Shown: positions 1 to 6,881, counted from the stretch's first letter. The stretch is 19,256 nucleotides of DNA from MGBC113645 sp036308445 (GCA_036308445.1 JAXJVS010000097.1:1-19256); one strand, 5' to 3'. Numbers and translations are program-made. Notes: generated by a model not told the origin, from the letters alone.

Positions 1-34
1 AAAAAAGACTCACCTACTGGTGAATCTTTTTTTA
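1..34. terminator. Terminator hairpin of an upstream gene
   Basis: An A-rich arm ending in CACC, a TACT loop, and a complementary arm starting GGTG and ending in a run of T form a hairpin with one mismatch. The A tract on one side and T tract on the other allow it to work in both directions. The gene it ends lies outside the window. Confidence 0.75.
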
Positions 35-259
35 TTTAAATATGTTTTAAAGGGAGTTTAACATTTCTTCTTACTACACCTATAATATAACTTGTCAATA
101 TGAAGTTAATGTGAACTTCTATAATTTTTTTCTAAAACTCTATCTCTCAACAAAACAATTAGATCATAGTTTTACCCACTTTACCGTATTATAAATACAT
201 ATATAATATCTTAATCATTATATAGCTAAAATTTTTATTACAATAATTGTAAATTATTA
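35..259. other. Non-coding AT-rich stretch upstream of asnB
   Basis: I see no credible gene here. Two structures stand out. The first is a small inverted repeat, GAAGTT (102-107) with AACTTC (114-119). The second is a long AT-only inverted repeat that begins at 229 and runs into the asnB promoter. Confidence 0.6.
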
Positions 260-278
260 TTGATAATAATAAAAATTT
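229..278. repeat. Long AT-only inverted repeat overlapping the asnB promoter
   Basis: A perfect 12-bp outer stem (229-240 with 267-278) encloses a perfect 7-bp inner stem (241-247 with 256-262). They are separated by a 4-base bulge (263-266) on one side only, around an 8-base loop. The right half contains the -35 box and part of the spacer of the asnB promoter. It may be a DNA cruciform, a transcript hairpin, or chance in AT-rich DNA. Confidence 0.55.
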
Positions 279-288
279 ATTATATACT
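260..288 (+). promoter_or_regulatory. asnB promoter (-35/-10)
   Basis: TTGATA at 260-265 and TATACT at 283-288 are separated by 17 bases. The predicted start, about 295, falls at the first base-paired position of the T-box leader (297), so promoter and riboswitch confirm each other. Confidence 0.8.
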
Positions 289-294
289 TATAAC

Positions 295-549
295 ATCAAA
301 GCAACGATAAGGAGAGTAATCTTAAACAGAAGTCTTAGCGAGCTAGTAAATGGTGAAAGACTAGCGATGGAGTTTATGTACGAAGAACACCTTTGAGCTT
401 TCTACCGAAAGGAAACGAGTAGGCTAGAACGTTTTCAGCTATGTTACAGCTGACGAGTATCGAGTACTCTTTGAAGTATTTTCTGTACTTTGTAACTAAA
501 TTGGTTATAGCGTACCTTGATACTCGCAAAAATGCGAGTTTTTATTTTT
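295..549 (+). promoter_or_regulatory. T-box riboswitch leader, predicted tRNA-Asn (specifier AAC)
   Basis: The layout is that of a T-box leader. The base of stem I pairs CAAAG (297-301) with CTTTG (391-395). An AGTA motif follows GGAG near 311-317. The GGTGAAAG loop motif (352-359) is bracketed by CTAG arms. The specifier AAC sits at 386-388 and is followed by A, before the base of the stem. A CTTTC/GAAAG hairpin and a stem III (TCAGCT 435-440 with AGCTGA 448-453) come next. A degenerate T-box near 498-512 contains TTGGT, able to pair with the NCCA end of uncharged tRNA. The leader ends in a terminator. AAC is an Asn codon, which fits the downstream asparagine synthetase. Known T-boxes let transcription continue when the cognate tRNA is uncharged. 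The T-box core departs from the usual GGTGGTACCGCG pattern. Confidence 0.87.
522..549 (+). terminator. T-box conditional terminator
   Basis: ACTCGC (522-527) pairs with GCGAGT (534-539) across an AAAAAT loop and is followed by TTTTATTTTT. An upstream segment, CGAGTATC (454-461), can instead pair perfectly with GATACTCG (519-526), which would use up the left arm of the terminator. Confidence 0.85.
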
Positions 550-565
550 AAGGGGGATATATTTT

Positions 566-2152
566 ATGTGTGGTTTTTTAACTGTAGGTTCGCAAGAATT
601 TGCATTAACAACTTTTGATGAATGTTTAGGCAAAATAGAAAATAGAGGTCCAGATCAAATTTCAAGTCAATATTTATATGATAAAACATGGGGATTTAAT
701 AGACTTGCAATTATGGATTTATCTAGTGATGGTATGCAGCCTTTTGTTTCTAATCATTGTGTATTAGTTTGTAATGGGGAAATTTATAACTATCCAATGT
801 TGAAAAAAAATCTAACAGAAGACTATGATTTTAAAAGCGGTAGTGATTGTGAAGTTTTAATACCGCTATATCAAAAATATGGTCTAGATATTATGACAAG
901 ATATTTAGATGGCGAATTTGCATTTGTATTATATGATGCCAAAAGTGATAAAATGATGGCAGCTAGAGATCCAATGGGAATTAGACCCATGTTTTATGGT
1001 TATTCTAAAGATAAAGGTGAAATATGTTTTGCTTCTGTAGCAAAAGCATTAATTGATTTATGTGATGATATTATGCCTTTCCCACCAGGTCATTATTATT
1101 TAGATGGAGAATTCATCTGTTATAATGATTTAAGTGACGTTAAAGTGTACAATGATGATGATTTAGAGACTATTGCTTATAACTTACGTACTAAGTTAGA
1201 AAAAGCTGTAGAAAAGAGATTACAAAGTGATGCGCCAATTGGGTATTTATTAAGTGGAGGTTTAGATTCATCATTAGTATGTGCTATCGCATCTCGTTTA
1301 AATGATAAACCTATAAAAACATTTGCGATTGGTATGGATAAAGATCCTATTGATTTAAAATATGCAAAAGAAGTAGCAGATTACTTAGGAACAGACCATA
1401 CAGAAGTTATTATGACTAAAGAAGATATCTTATCTTCTTTAAGAAAAGTAATCTATGAATTAGAAACTTGGGATATCACTACTATTAGAGCAAGTATGGG
1501 AATGTATTTATTATGTAAATATATTCATGAAAACACAGATTTAAAAGTTATTTTAACTGGTGAAGTTTCTGATGAAATCTTTGGTTATAAGTATACAGAC
1601 TTTGCACCTAGTCCTGAAGAATTTCAAAAAGAATCACAGAAAAGAATTAAAGAATTATACATGTATGATGTTTTAAGAGCAGATCGTTGTATTTCTGCTA
1701 ATACATTAGAAGGTCGTGTACCTTTTGCTGATACTGACTTTGTTAGCTATGCTATGAGTATTAACCCAGCAAAGAAAATGAATATCTACAACAAAGGTAA
1801 ATATTTATTAAGACATGCATTTGAAGGTTTAGATTATCTACCTGATGATATCTTATTTAGAGAAAAAGCTGCATTTAGTGATGCAGTAGGACACTCAATG
1901 GTAGATTACTTAAAGGAATATGCAGAATCTTTATATAGTGATGAAGACCTAAAAATCGCTAAAGACAAATATCCATATAGTACTCCTTTTACCAAAGAAT
2001 CATTATTATATAGAGAAATCTTTGAAGAATTCTATCCTGGACAAGCAAAATGGATTAAAGACTTTTGGATGCCTAATAAATCTTGGAAAAACTGTAATGT
2101 TGACGATCCTTCTGCAAGAGTCCTTAAAAACTATGGTGATAGTGGAAAATAG
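566..2152 (+). CDS. asnB: Asparagine synthetase (glutamine-hydrolysing), AsnB
   Basis: It converts aspartate to asparagine using ATP and glutamine-derived ammonia in the cytoplasm. The N-terminal glutaminase domain begins with Met-Cys-Gly, so Cys2 is the class II amidotransferase nucleophile once Met is removed. RGPD (27-30), NGEIYNY (70-76) and GSDCEV (92-97) are the expected glutamine-site motifs. The synthetase domain carries the PP-loop SGGLDSS at 230-236 and a later GEVSDEIFGY motif. At 528 residues it is close to bacterial AsnB (about 550). The start is set by AGGGGG at 551-556 with nine bases to ATG. It is a single-gene unit behind a T-box leader, so expression should rise when tRNA-Asn is uncharged. 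The stop codon forms the left base of the shared terminator stem. Confidence 0.96.
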   Translation: MCGFLTVGSQEFALTTFDECLGKIENRGPDQISSQYLYDKTWGFNRLAIMDLSSDGMQPFVSNHCVLVCNGEIYNYPMLKKNLTEDYDFKSGSDCEVLIPLYQKYGLDIMTRYLDGEFAFVLYDAKSDKMMAARDPMGIRPMFYGYSKDKGEICFASVAKALIDLCDDIMPFPPGHYYLDGEFICYNDLSDVKVYNDDDLETIAYNLRTKLEKAVEKRLQSDAPIGYLLSGGLDSSLVCAIASRLNDKPIKTFAIGMDKDPIDLKYAKEVADYLGTDHTEVIMTKEDILSSLRKVIYELETWDITTIRASMGMYLLCKYIHENTDLKVILTGEVSDEIFGYKYTDFAPSPEEFQKESQKRIKELYMYDVLRADRCISANTLEGRVPFADTDFVSYAMSINPAKKMNIYNKGKYLLRHAFEGLDYLPDDILFREKAAFSDAVGHSMVDYLKEYAESLYSDEDLKIAKDKYPYSTPFTKESLLYREIFEEFYPGQAKWIKDFWMPNKSWKNCNVDDPSARVLKNYGDSGK

Positions 2153-2180
2153 ACCTTAGAATCAATCTAAGGTCTATTTT
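2150..2180. terminator. Bidirectional terminator shared by asnB and the HAD gene
   Basis: A perfect 11-bp stem (2150-2160 with 2166-2176) has a five-base loop. T-rich sequence follows on the plus strand, and A-rich sequence lies on the other side for minus-strand transcripts. The TAG of asnB (2150-2152) and the TAG of the convergent HAD gene (2176-2174) are the two outer ends of the stem. Confidence 0.9.
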
Positions 2181-2986
2181 ATAATACATTCTTCTATATA
2201 TTTAGCGACACCATCATGATTATTATCATACTTAGTAATATCATCACTAACAGATTTTGTCACATCATCACCATTAATCATACATACACCTAGTCCTGCT
2301 TTTTCTAACATATCTCTATCATTAGCTGCATCCCCAAATACACATACATTATCCATTGTAAAACTATGTGAATCACATACGGTTTTAATACCATTACTTT
2401 TAGATACTTTTGTACTCATATATTCAAATAATGTTGGTCCTGTCTGCATACAATGATAATCAGAATGACTAAATGTTTCTGATCTTTCTATAATTAAAGG
2501 CATATCTTCTTTTTTACATACAATAACTAATTTAGGAAAATCTCTTTTAAAGAATTCATACATGTTTTCTATAACTTTATATTCAAAGCCATTATTTGAT
2601 GCTAATTCTTTTGAAAAATCATCTTCTTTATAGCTATATAAAGTATTTTTATCATAGATACAGAAACTACAAGACAAATCTTTAAAATGATTAATAATTT
2701 CTATAAAATATTTACCTTGCATAGGATTATTTAATTGATTAATACCTAAACTATCATCTTTAATCTGTCCACCATTAAAACCTAACAAGACATCACATTG
2801 TTCTCTAATACCCCATTTATCAATTAAGTTATTAACAGCATATAAACTTCTACCAGTCGCAAGTCCAAATAATATACCATTATCTCTAGCTTTTTGAATC
2901 ACATTCTTAGTATATTCACTAACAAGTTTTTCATCATTTAATAATGTTCCATCTAAATCACATAATATTAATTTTATATTTTTCAT
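2174..2986 (-). CDS. Cof-type HAD-IIB family hydrolase (sugar-phosphate phosphatase-like)
   Basis: This is a cytoplasmic Mg-dependent phosphatase of the HAD superfamily, C2B-cap (Cof) group. Its substrate cannot be read from the sequence. Motif I is DLDGTL at 10-15 (Asp10 nucleophile, Asp12 acid/base), motif II is the ATGRS segment (43-47), the motif III lysine is probably Lys196, and motif IV is GDAANDRDM (218-226). At 270 residues it has the usual length. A GAGGTG Shine-Dalgarno lies six bases before ATG. It is convergent with asnB and shares its terminator. It belongs to a different Cof subgroup from the other two HAD proteins here, which resemble each other far more. Confidence 0.92.
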   Translation of the reverse strand: MKNIKLILCDLDGTLLNDEKLVSEYTKNVIQKARDNGILFGLATGRSLYAVNNLIDKWGIREQCDVLLGFNGGQIKDDSLGINQLNNPMQGKYFIEIINHFKDLSCSFCIYDKNTLYSYKEDDFSKELASNNGFEYKVIENMYEFFKRDFPKLVIVCKKEDMPLIIERSETFSHSDYHCMQTGPTLFEYMSTKVSKSNGIKTVCDSHSFTMDNVCVFGDAANDRDMLEKAGLGVCMINGDDVTKSVSDDITKYDNNHDGVAKYIEECIIK

Positions 2987-3004
2987 TTCCTACACCTCAT
3001 ATAT

Positions 3005-3033
3005 ATTATACTATCAAAAAAAGGAATAGTCAT
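3005..3033 (-). promoter_or_regulatory. Possible promoter of the HAD gene at 2174-2986
   Basis: TATAAT (3010-3005) lies 17 bases downstream of a weak -35 (ATGACT, 3033-3028). The -35 falls inside the terminator hairpin of the upstream XRE gene. The predicted start would almost touch the Shine-Dalgarno sequence, leaving a very short leader. Confidence 0.35.
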
Positions 3034-3042
3034 CTATTCCTT
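3015..3042 (-). terminator. Terminator of the XRE-family gene
   Basis: AAGGAATAG (3021-3029) and CTATTCCTT (3034-3042) form a perfect 9-bp stem with a TCAT loop. On the minus strand it ends in a T run (3022-3016). Confidence 0.85.
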
Positions 3043-3127
3043 ACTTTAAATGAGATACATTTTTCTCCCAATTCTTATTCTTTCCTTTTTTCATTTTGTA
3101 TGACAATTCTGTTTTTAATCCATTTCA

Positions 3128-3637
3128 TCATTTCCTTATGATATCATAATTCTTTAGAAAATTTATGATTAAAAAACTGATAACAGCAAAAAATGTCATT
3201 ACTACAAAAAGCGGAAGTAACATATTAAAATACTCTCCATTATAATTTATATCAGTATAATTTAAGTAAAGATGATATCCAAAAACAATTACAGCAGATA
3301 TTCCAAGCAATCCGTATCCAACCATTATGAGTTTTCCTATAATTATAACTTTATGTTCCATGTTTTCATATACTTTCTTCATCGTAACAAGATTTTGTTC
3401 TGCATTTTCCTGGTAACTTTCTATAGTTAATTTCTCTCCACTCAATAATTCATTAACACTGATACCAAGTTCATTGCAAAGATCTAACATGATTGATGAA
3501 TCTGGAAGTCCACGTCCCGTTTCCCATTTGGATATTGCACGATCGGTAATTCCAAGTTTTTCTGCCAAATCTTTTTGTGTTAGATTTTTTCCTTTTCTGC
3601 AAGATGCTATAAATTTTCCAATCTTAATTTGATCCAT
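3128..3637 (-). CDS. XRE-family transcriptional regulator with two C-terminal membrane segments
   Basis: The N-terminal Cro/C1-type helix-turn-helix spans about residues 8-66 (LTQKDLAEKLGITDRAISKW, then a conserved GRGLPD and ISVNELLSGE). A polar linker of about 30 residues follows, then two hydrophobic segments at about 97-122 and 139-161, so the protein is probably tethered to the inner face of the membrane. This architecture is common in Firmicutes, and its signals are mostly unknown. The start is supported by AGGAG at 3653-3649, eleven bases before ATG, which is slightly long. The gene stands alone, with its own promoter and terminator. Two consecutive TGA codons end it, and the same frame then stays open for 27 more codons. 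Confidence 0.9.
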   Translation of the reverse strand: MDQIKIGKFIASCRKGKNLTQKDLAEKLGITDRAISKWETGRGLPDSSIMLDLCNELGISVNELLSGEKLTIESYQENAEQNLVTMKKVYENMEHKVIIIGKLIMVGYGLLGISAVIVFGYHLYLNYTDINYNGEYFNMLLPLFVVMTFFAVISFLIINFLKNYDIIRK

Positions 3638-3667
3638 AAATACGATTTCTCCTATTCTTTTTTTATT

Positions 3668-3696
3668 ATTATAGAAAAAGTGTCATTCAGAGTAAA
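3668..3696 (-). promoter_or_regulatory. Promoter of the XRE-family gene
   Basis: TTTACT (3696-3691) and TATAAT (3673-3668) are 17 bases apart, upstream of the Shine-Dalgarno. The remaining bases up to 3916 hold no gene I can support. They contain only a loose TGCATA/TATGCA inverted repeat (3761-3766, 3789-3794), and no clear terminator for the reductase gene. Confidence 0.55.
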
Positions 3697-3916
3697 CAAA
3701 CGTACCGTAGAGTGAGTATAATCTCAATAATGAATTCTCTATCCGAGATAAGTATTGGTGTGCATAACAAACCTTTTTATTCATTTTCTATGCATCCTAT
3801 AGGTAAATGAAAAGGAGCAAGGTATATTTCAACCTTCCTGTATTGAACTGTATGTGCTATTTATCAAATTTATTGAAAATAATTATTTACTTGTATCATA
3901 AAATATACCCTTTTTA

Positions 3917-5038
3917 TTATTCTTCAAAATGTTCAGCTACATCCTGTAAATATTTAATAATAGGTAAATGTTGTGGACAAATACCTTCACATTGACCACA
4001 TCCTATACAATCACTTGCTTTACCAAATTCTTTAGTAAGATTTTCATAATATTCACCTTGTGGTGTCCATCCTTTTTCTTCTACTTCCTGTTTATCTGCA
4101 TTATATAATGAAAAATATTTAGGGATTGGAATATTCATTGGACATCCATCTACACAATATGCACACCCTGTACAAGGAACAGTAATAGAAGAATTAATAA
4201 TTTCTACTGCTTTATCTATTAATTTTAATTCTTCATCATTCAATGATTCAAATTCATTCATATAACTAGTATTATCCATTAACTGTTCCATAGTTGACAT
4301 ACCACTTAATACCATCTTAACATTATCTAAACTAGCTACAAAACGAATAGCCCACGATGGAATAGACATATCTGGAGCATATTCTTTAAATAATTTCTCT
4401 ACTTCTTCAGGAACTTTTGCAAGTGTACCACCTTTGACTGGCTCCATAACAATAACTGGTTTATTATGTTTACAAGCAACTTCATAACATTTTCTAGATT
4501 GTACCCCAATACTTTCCCAATCTAAATAATTGATTTGTAATTGTACAAATTCAAAGAATGGATTTTCCGTTAAAATTTTATCTAAGAACTCTGCATCATC
4601 ATGAAAAGAGAAACCAATATGTTTAACTAATCCTTGTTCTTTCTTTTCTTGTATCCAACCATAACAATCTAATTTTGTATAAGTATCATGTGAATGATGA
4701 TTAACATCATGAATTAAATAATAATCAAAGAAATCAACACCTGTTTTTTCTAACTGTTCTTTAAAAACTTTATCTCTATCATCTTTTGTTTTAATAAAAC
4801 CTGAATGCAGTTTAGTTGCTAGAGTATAACTATCTCTAGGATATCTATCAACTAATGCCACTTTAGCAGCATTCTCACTTTGAAATCCACAATACATCCA
4901 AGCAGTATCAAAATAAGTAAAACCTCTCTCAATAAATGTATCTACCATTCGTTTAACGAGTTCAATATCTATTTTAGATGGATCACTATCATCTAAAGAT
5001 GGTAATCTCATTAATCCGAACCCTAATTTTTTATCCAT
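3917..5038 (-). CDS. Aldo/keto reductase with C-terminal 2x[4Fe-4S] ferredoxin domain
   Basis: This is a predicted NAD(P)H- or ferredoxin-linked oxidoreductase; the substrate is unknown. The first 270 or so residues are an aldo/keto reductase barrel with the catalytic tetrad recognisable as Asp44, Tyr49, Lys76 and His110. The C-terminus carries two [4Fe-4S] binding clusters: Cys289/292/295/299 (CTGCAYCVDGCP) and Cys344/347/350/354 (CIGCGQCEGICP). This fused architecture (COG1453 type) is common in anaerobes. Length is 373 residues. The start follows a strong GGAGG at 5052-5048 with nine bases to ATG. It lies downstream of lysR on the same strand but has its own promoter, with the lysR-type operator at the 3' end of lysR. 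That suggests control by this LysR protein. Confidence 0.94.
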   Translation of the reverse strand: MDKKLGFGLMRLPSLDDSDPSKIDIELVKRMVDTFIERGFTYFDTAWMYCGFQSENAAKVALVDRYPRDSYTLATKLHSGFIKTKDDRDKVFKEQLEKTGVDFFDYYLIHDVNHHSHDTYTKLDCYGWIQEKKEQGLVKHIGFSFHDDAEFLDKILTENPFFEFVQLQINYLDWESIGVQSRKCYEVACKHNKPVIVMEPVKGGTLAKVPEEVEKLFKEYAPDMSIPSWAIRFVASLDNVKMVLSGMSTMEQLMDNTSYMNEFESLNDEELKLIDKAVEIINSSITVPCTGCAYCVDGCPMNIPIPKYFSLYNADKQEVEEKGWTPQGEYYENLTKEFGKASDCIGCGQCEGICPQHLPIIKYLQDVAEHFEE

Positions 5039-5075
5039 ATATCCTTACCTCCATTTTCCCTTACTCTTCTCAATT

Positions 5076-5104
5076 ATTTTATAATATCATTATTTCAAAT
5101 ACAA
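5076..5104 (-). promoter_or_regulatory. Aldo/keto reductase promoter
   Basis: TTGTAT (5104-5099) and TAAAAT (5081-5076) are 17 bases apart. The layout is the same as the SemiSWEET promoter at 6090-6118, including the distance to the upstream palindrome. Confidence 0.7.
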
Positions 5105-5126
5105 ATACTTATTAAAAATACTATAA

Positions 5127-5143
5127 TATGCTTTTTAAGCATA
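5127..5143. promoter_or_regulatory. Predicted LysR operator, reductase side
   Basis: TATGCTT (5127-5133) and AAGCATA (5137-5143) form a palindrome with a three-base centre, at about -66 from the predicted reductase transcription start. It overlaps the lysR stop codon (5137-5135). The core matches the palindrome at 6049-6069. Confidence 0.75.
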
Positions 5144-6013
5144 CTTTTTTATTTCTTCATGTAATATCATTAAAAAATATTCACTAGCCTTAGAAAACAA
5201 CTGATACTTTTTCCATGCAATATTTATTCCTACTTCTAATTTTGGTTCTAATGGTTTAAAACATAGCATACTATTATTAATAATATGATCCAGACATAAT
5301 GCATACTTATCTCCTTCTTCTACAACTAAAGAAGCATTATACAAAAGATTATAAGTTGAAATAATATTAAGCTTCCTATCATTTCCTCCTAACCACCCGG
5401 CAAATTCATTTTTTACTAATTGTTGATTAGAACACATTATAGGTAACTTTCTTAATTCATTAGGAGTTATACAATTCAAAGATGCAAGAGGACTATCTTT
5501 CCTCATTAATACACCCCATGAATTTTTTATAGGTAACTTTAAAAAGTCATATTTTGACATATCTACAGGTTCTATAAGAACTCCAAAATCTACTAATCCT
5601 TTATCTAATTTATCCATAACATCATCTGCATTCCCACTAAAAATATGAAATTTAACTAAAGGATATTTAGACTGCATTTTATTTATTGCTTTGGCTACAA
5701 TTCTCATTCCTTCACTTTCACCTGCACCTATATAAATATCTCCATTTAATAAAAGATCTGAAGACGCTAATTCTTTTTGCGTCTTTTCTACAAGATGAAT
5801 AATTTCTTCTGCTCTTTTCTTCAATAACAACCCTTCATCCGTCAATATAATACTTCTATTCCCTCTTACAAATAACTGTTTTCCTACTTCATCTTCTAAT
5901 TCTTTCATTTGTCGAGATAAAGTCGGCTGAGTAATATGTAATTGTTCTGCAGCACCTGAGATTGTCATTTCTCTTGTAACAGTTAAAAAATATTGTAATA
6001 CTCTCAATTCCAT
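5135..6013 (-). CDS. LysR-family transcriptional regulator
   Basis: This is a 292-residue LysR-type regulator. Residues 1-60 form the winged helix-turn-helix (AAEQLHITQPTLSRQMKELE), followed by the linker helix and a periplasmic-binding-protein-like effector domain from about residue 90 to the end. The effector is unknown. It is transcribed away from the SemiSWEET gene, and the reductase lies downstream on the same strand. Its own promoter overlaps the palindrome at 6049-6069, which fits the autorepression usual in this family. AAGGA about nine bases before ATG sets the start. The likely targets are the reductase and the SemiSWEET gene, because both carry the same palindrome at the same distance. 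Confidence 0.94.
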   Translation of the reverse strand: MELRVLQYFLTVTREMTISGAAEQLHITQPTLSRQMKELEDEVGKQLFVRGNRSIILTDEGLLLKKRAEEIIHLVEKTQKELASSDLLLNGDIYIGAGESEGMRIVAKAINKMQSKYPLVKFHIFSGNADDVMDKLDKGLVDFGVLIEPVDMSKYDFLKLPIKNSWGVLMRKDSPLASLNCITPNELRKLPIMCSNQQLVKNEFAGWLGGNDRKLNIISTYNLLYNASLVVEEGDKYALCLDHIINNSMLCFKPLEPKLEVGINIAWKKYQLFSKASEYFLMILHEEIKKYA

Positions 6014-6033
6014 AAATTCACATCCTTTAGTCT

Positions 6034-6062
6034 ATTCTATCTCTTATACATATGCTTTTCAA
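6034..6062 (-). promoter_or_regulatory. lysR promoter, overlapping its predicted operator
   Basis: TTGAAA (6062-6057) and TAGAAT (6039-6034) are 17 bases apart. The -35 lies on the centre of the palindrome, so a bound LysR dimer would block it. Confidence 0.65.
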
Positions 6063-6069
6063 GCATATG
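6049..6069. promoter_or_regulatory. Predicted LysR operator, divergent lysR/SemiSWEET side
   Basis: CATATGCTT (6049-6057) and AAGCATATG (6061-6069) are perfect 9-bp arms around TTC. The centre is at about -66 from the predicted SemiSWEET start, the usual recognition-site position for LysR proteins. Confidence 0.8.
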
Positions 6070-6089
6070 AAAGTATTTGATATAAGTAT

Positions 6090-6118
6090 TTGTTTATACT
6101 ATATTTCTATATTAAAAT
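6090..6118 (+). promoter_or_regulatory. SemiSWEET promoter
   Basis: TTGTTT (6090-6095) and TAAAAT (6113-6118) are 17 bases apart. Upstream are the repeated AGTATTT elements that are also found before the reductase promoter. Confidence 0.7.
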
Positions 6119-6149
6119 GAAGCAGAAAAAATAAACGGAGGTAGTATAA

Positions 6150-6389
6150 ATGATTGGATCAATTGCAGGAATTTTAACAACAGTAGCATTTTTGCCACAA
6201 GTTATCATGGTTTTAAAAACTAAAGATACATCTTCTTTATCTTTAGGAATGTATAGTTTACAAGTTACAGGAGTTTTTCTATGGTTAATTCATGGAATAG
6301 TGATTGGTGATATGGCACTATTAATTGCGAATGCAGTCACATTCGTACTAGCAATGATTATTCTTATCTGTAAATTAAAATATAAATAG
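6150..6389 (+). CDS. SemiSWEET-type sugar transporter (PQ-loop, three membrane segments)
   Basis: This is a 79-residue integral membrane protein with three hydrophobic helices and the Pro16-Gln17 motif (AFLPQV) in helix 1. It also has the TKDTSSLS segment and the tryptophan-containing second helix typical of bacterial SemiSWEETs. Known members work as homodimers that carry sugars by facilitated diffusion; the substrate here is not predictable. GGAGG (6137-6141) with eight bases to ATG sets the start. It is a single-gene unit, divergent from lysR, with its own terminator. The shared operator suggests that it and the ferredoxin-linked reductase respond to the same LysR effector. Confidence 0.93.
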   Translation: MIGSIAGILTTVAFLPQVIMVLKTKDTSSLSLGMYSLQVTGVFLWLIHGIVIGDMALLIANAVTFVLAMIILICKLKYK

Positions 6390-6416
6390 CGCAACTCTAT
6401 GAGCTGCGCCTTTTTA
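6389..6416 (+). terminator. SemiSWEET terminator
   Basis: GCGCA-CTC and GAG-TGCGC arms (6389-6397 with 6401-6409, one A/C mismatch) close a TAT loop, followed by CTTTTTA. The stem begins at the last base of the stop codon. It overlaps the end of the convergent bcp gene by three bases. Confidence 0.88.
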
Positions 6417-6872
6417 TCCCTTTAAATATTCTAATATTTCACCTGCATTATTTGCAGGACTAGCTTTCTTATATACTTTTATAATCATACCATCTTCATC
6501 AATAACATAGGTACTTCTTACTACACCCATATATGTCTTACCATACATCTTCTTTTCTTGCCATACATCATAAGCTTGTATAGCCTCTAAATCAGGATCG
6601 GATAATAATAAAAATGGTAATTCATACTTTTCAATAAAATTCTTATGTGACTTTTGAGAATCCTTACTAATACCAATAACTTTTACATCTAATGTTTTAA
6701 AATCATCATATGCACTCTTAAATGCACAAGCCTGTTTAGTACATCCTGGAGTATTATCTTTAGGATAAAAGTATACAACAACCTTTTGTCCCTTATAATC
6801 GCTTAAACTATGTTCTTTACCTTTTTCATCAAACAATGTAAAATCAGGTGCCTTTATTCCTACTTCTAACAT
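6414..6872 (-). CDS. bcp: Thiol peroxidase of the Bcp/PrxQ family
   Basis: This is a cytoplasmic thioredoxin-dependent peroxiredoxin that reduces hydrogen peroxide and organic hydroperoxides. The active-site segment TPGCTKQAC places the peroxidatic Cys at 44 and the resolving Cys at 49, the five-residue spacing of atypical two-Cys Bcp proteins. At 152 residues it matches the family (150-160). It is the last gene of the minus-strand run. The AGGAGG before it overlaps the TAG stop of the HAD gene (6884-6882), with nine bases between genes, so the two are probably translationally coupled. In an anaerobe it would protect against oxygen exposure. Confidence 0.96.
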   Translation of the reverse strand: MLEVGIKAPDFTLFDEKGKEHSLSDYKGQKVVVYFYPKDNTPGCTKQACAFKSAYDDFKTLDVKVIGISKDSQKSHKNFIEKYELPFLLLSDPDLEAIQAYDVWQEKKMYGKTYMGVVRSTYVIDEDGMIIKVYKKASPANNAGEILEYLKG

Positions 6873-6881
6873 AATAACCTC

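Noticed and set aside
92..125. MerR-type promoter with GAAGTT/AACTTC inverted repeat
   Set aside because: The gap between the possible -35 and -10 is 22 bases, longer than the 19-20 usual for MerR sites, and no gene follows directly.
382..391. Alternative T-box specifiers GAA (Glu), ACA (Thr) or CAC (His)
   Set aside because: None is followed by a purine, and none fits the downstream asparagine synthetase; AAC does on both counts.
3128..3133. Reading TGA as tryptophan in this organism
   Set aside because: Genes throughout the window use TGG for Trp and end properly at TGA, for example the rhomboid gene.
2944..3141. Plus-strand reading frame of 65 codons
   Set aside because: It lies over the start of the HAD gene and the XRE terminator, has no Shine-Dalgarno, and its hydrophobic look reflects antisense AT-rich sequence.
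3807..3995. Plus-strand reading frame of 62 codons near the end of the reductase gene
   Set aside because: It overlaps the coding strand of the iron-sulfur domain, and its Cys residues arise from antisense reading. No family match is evident, although GGAG is nearby.
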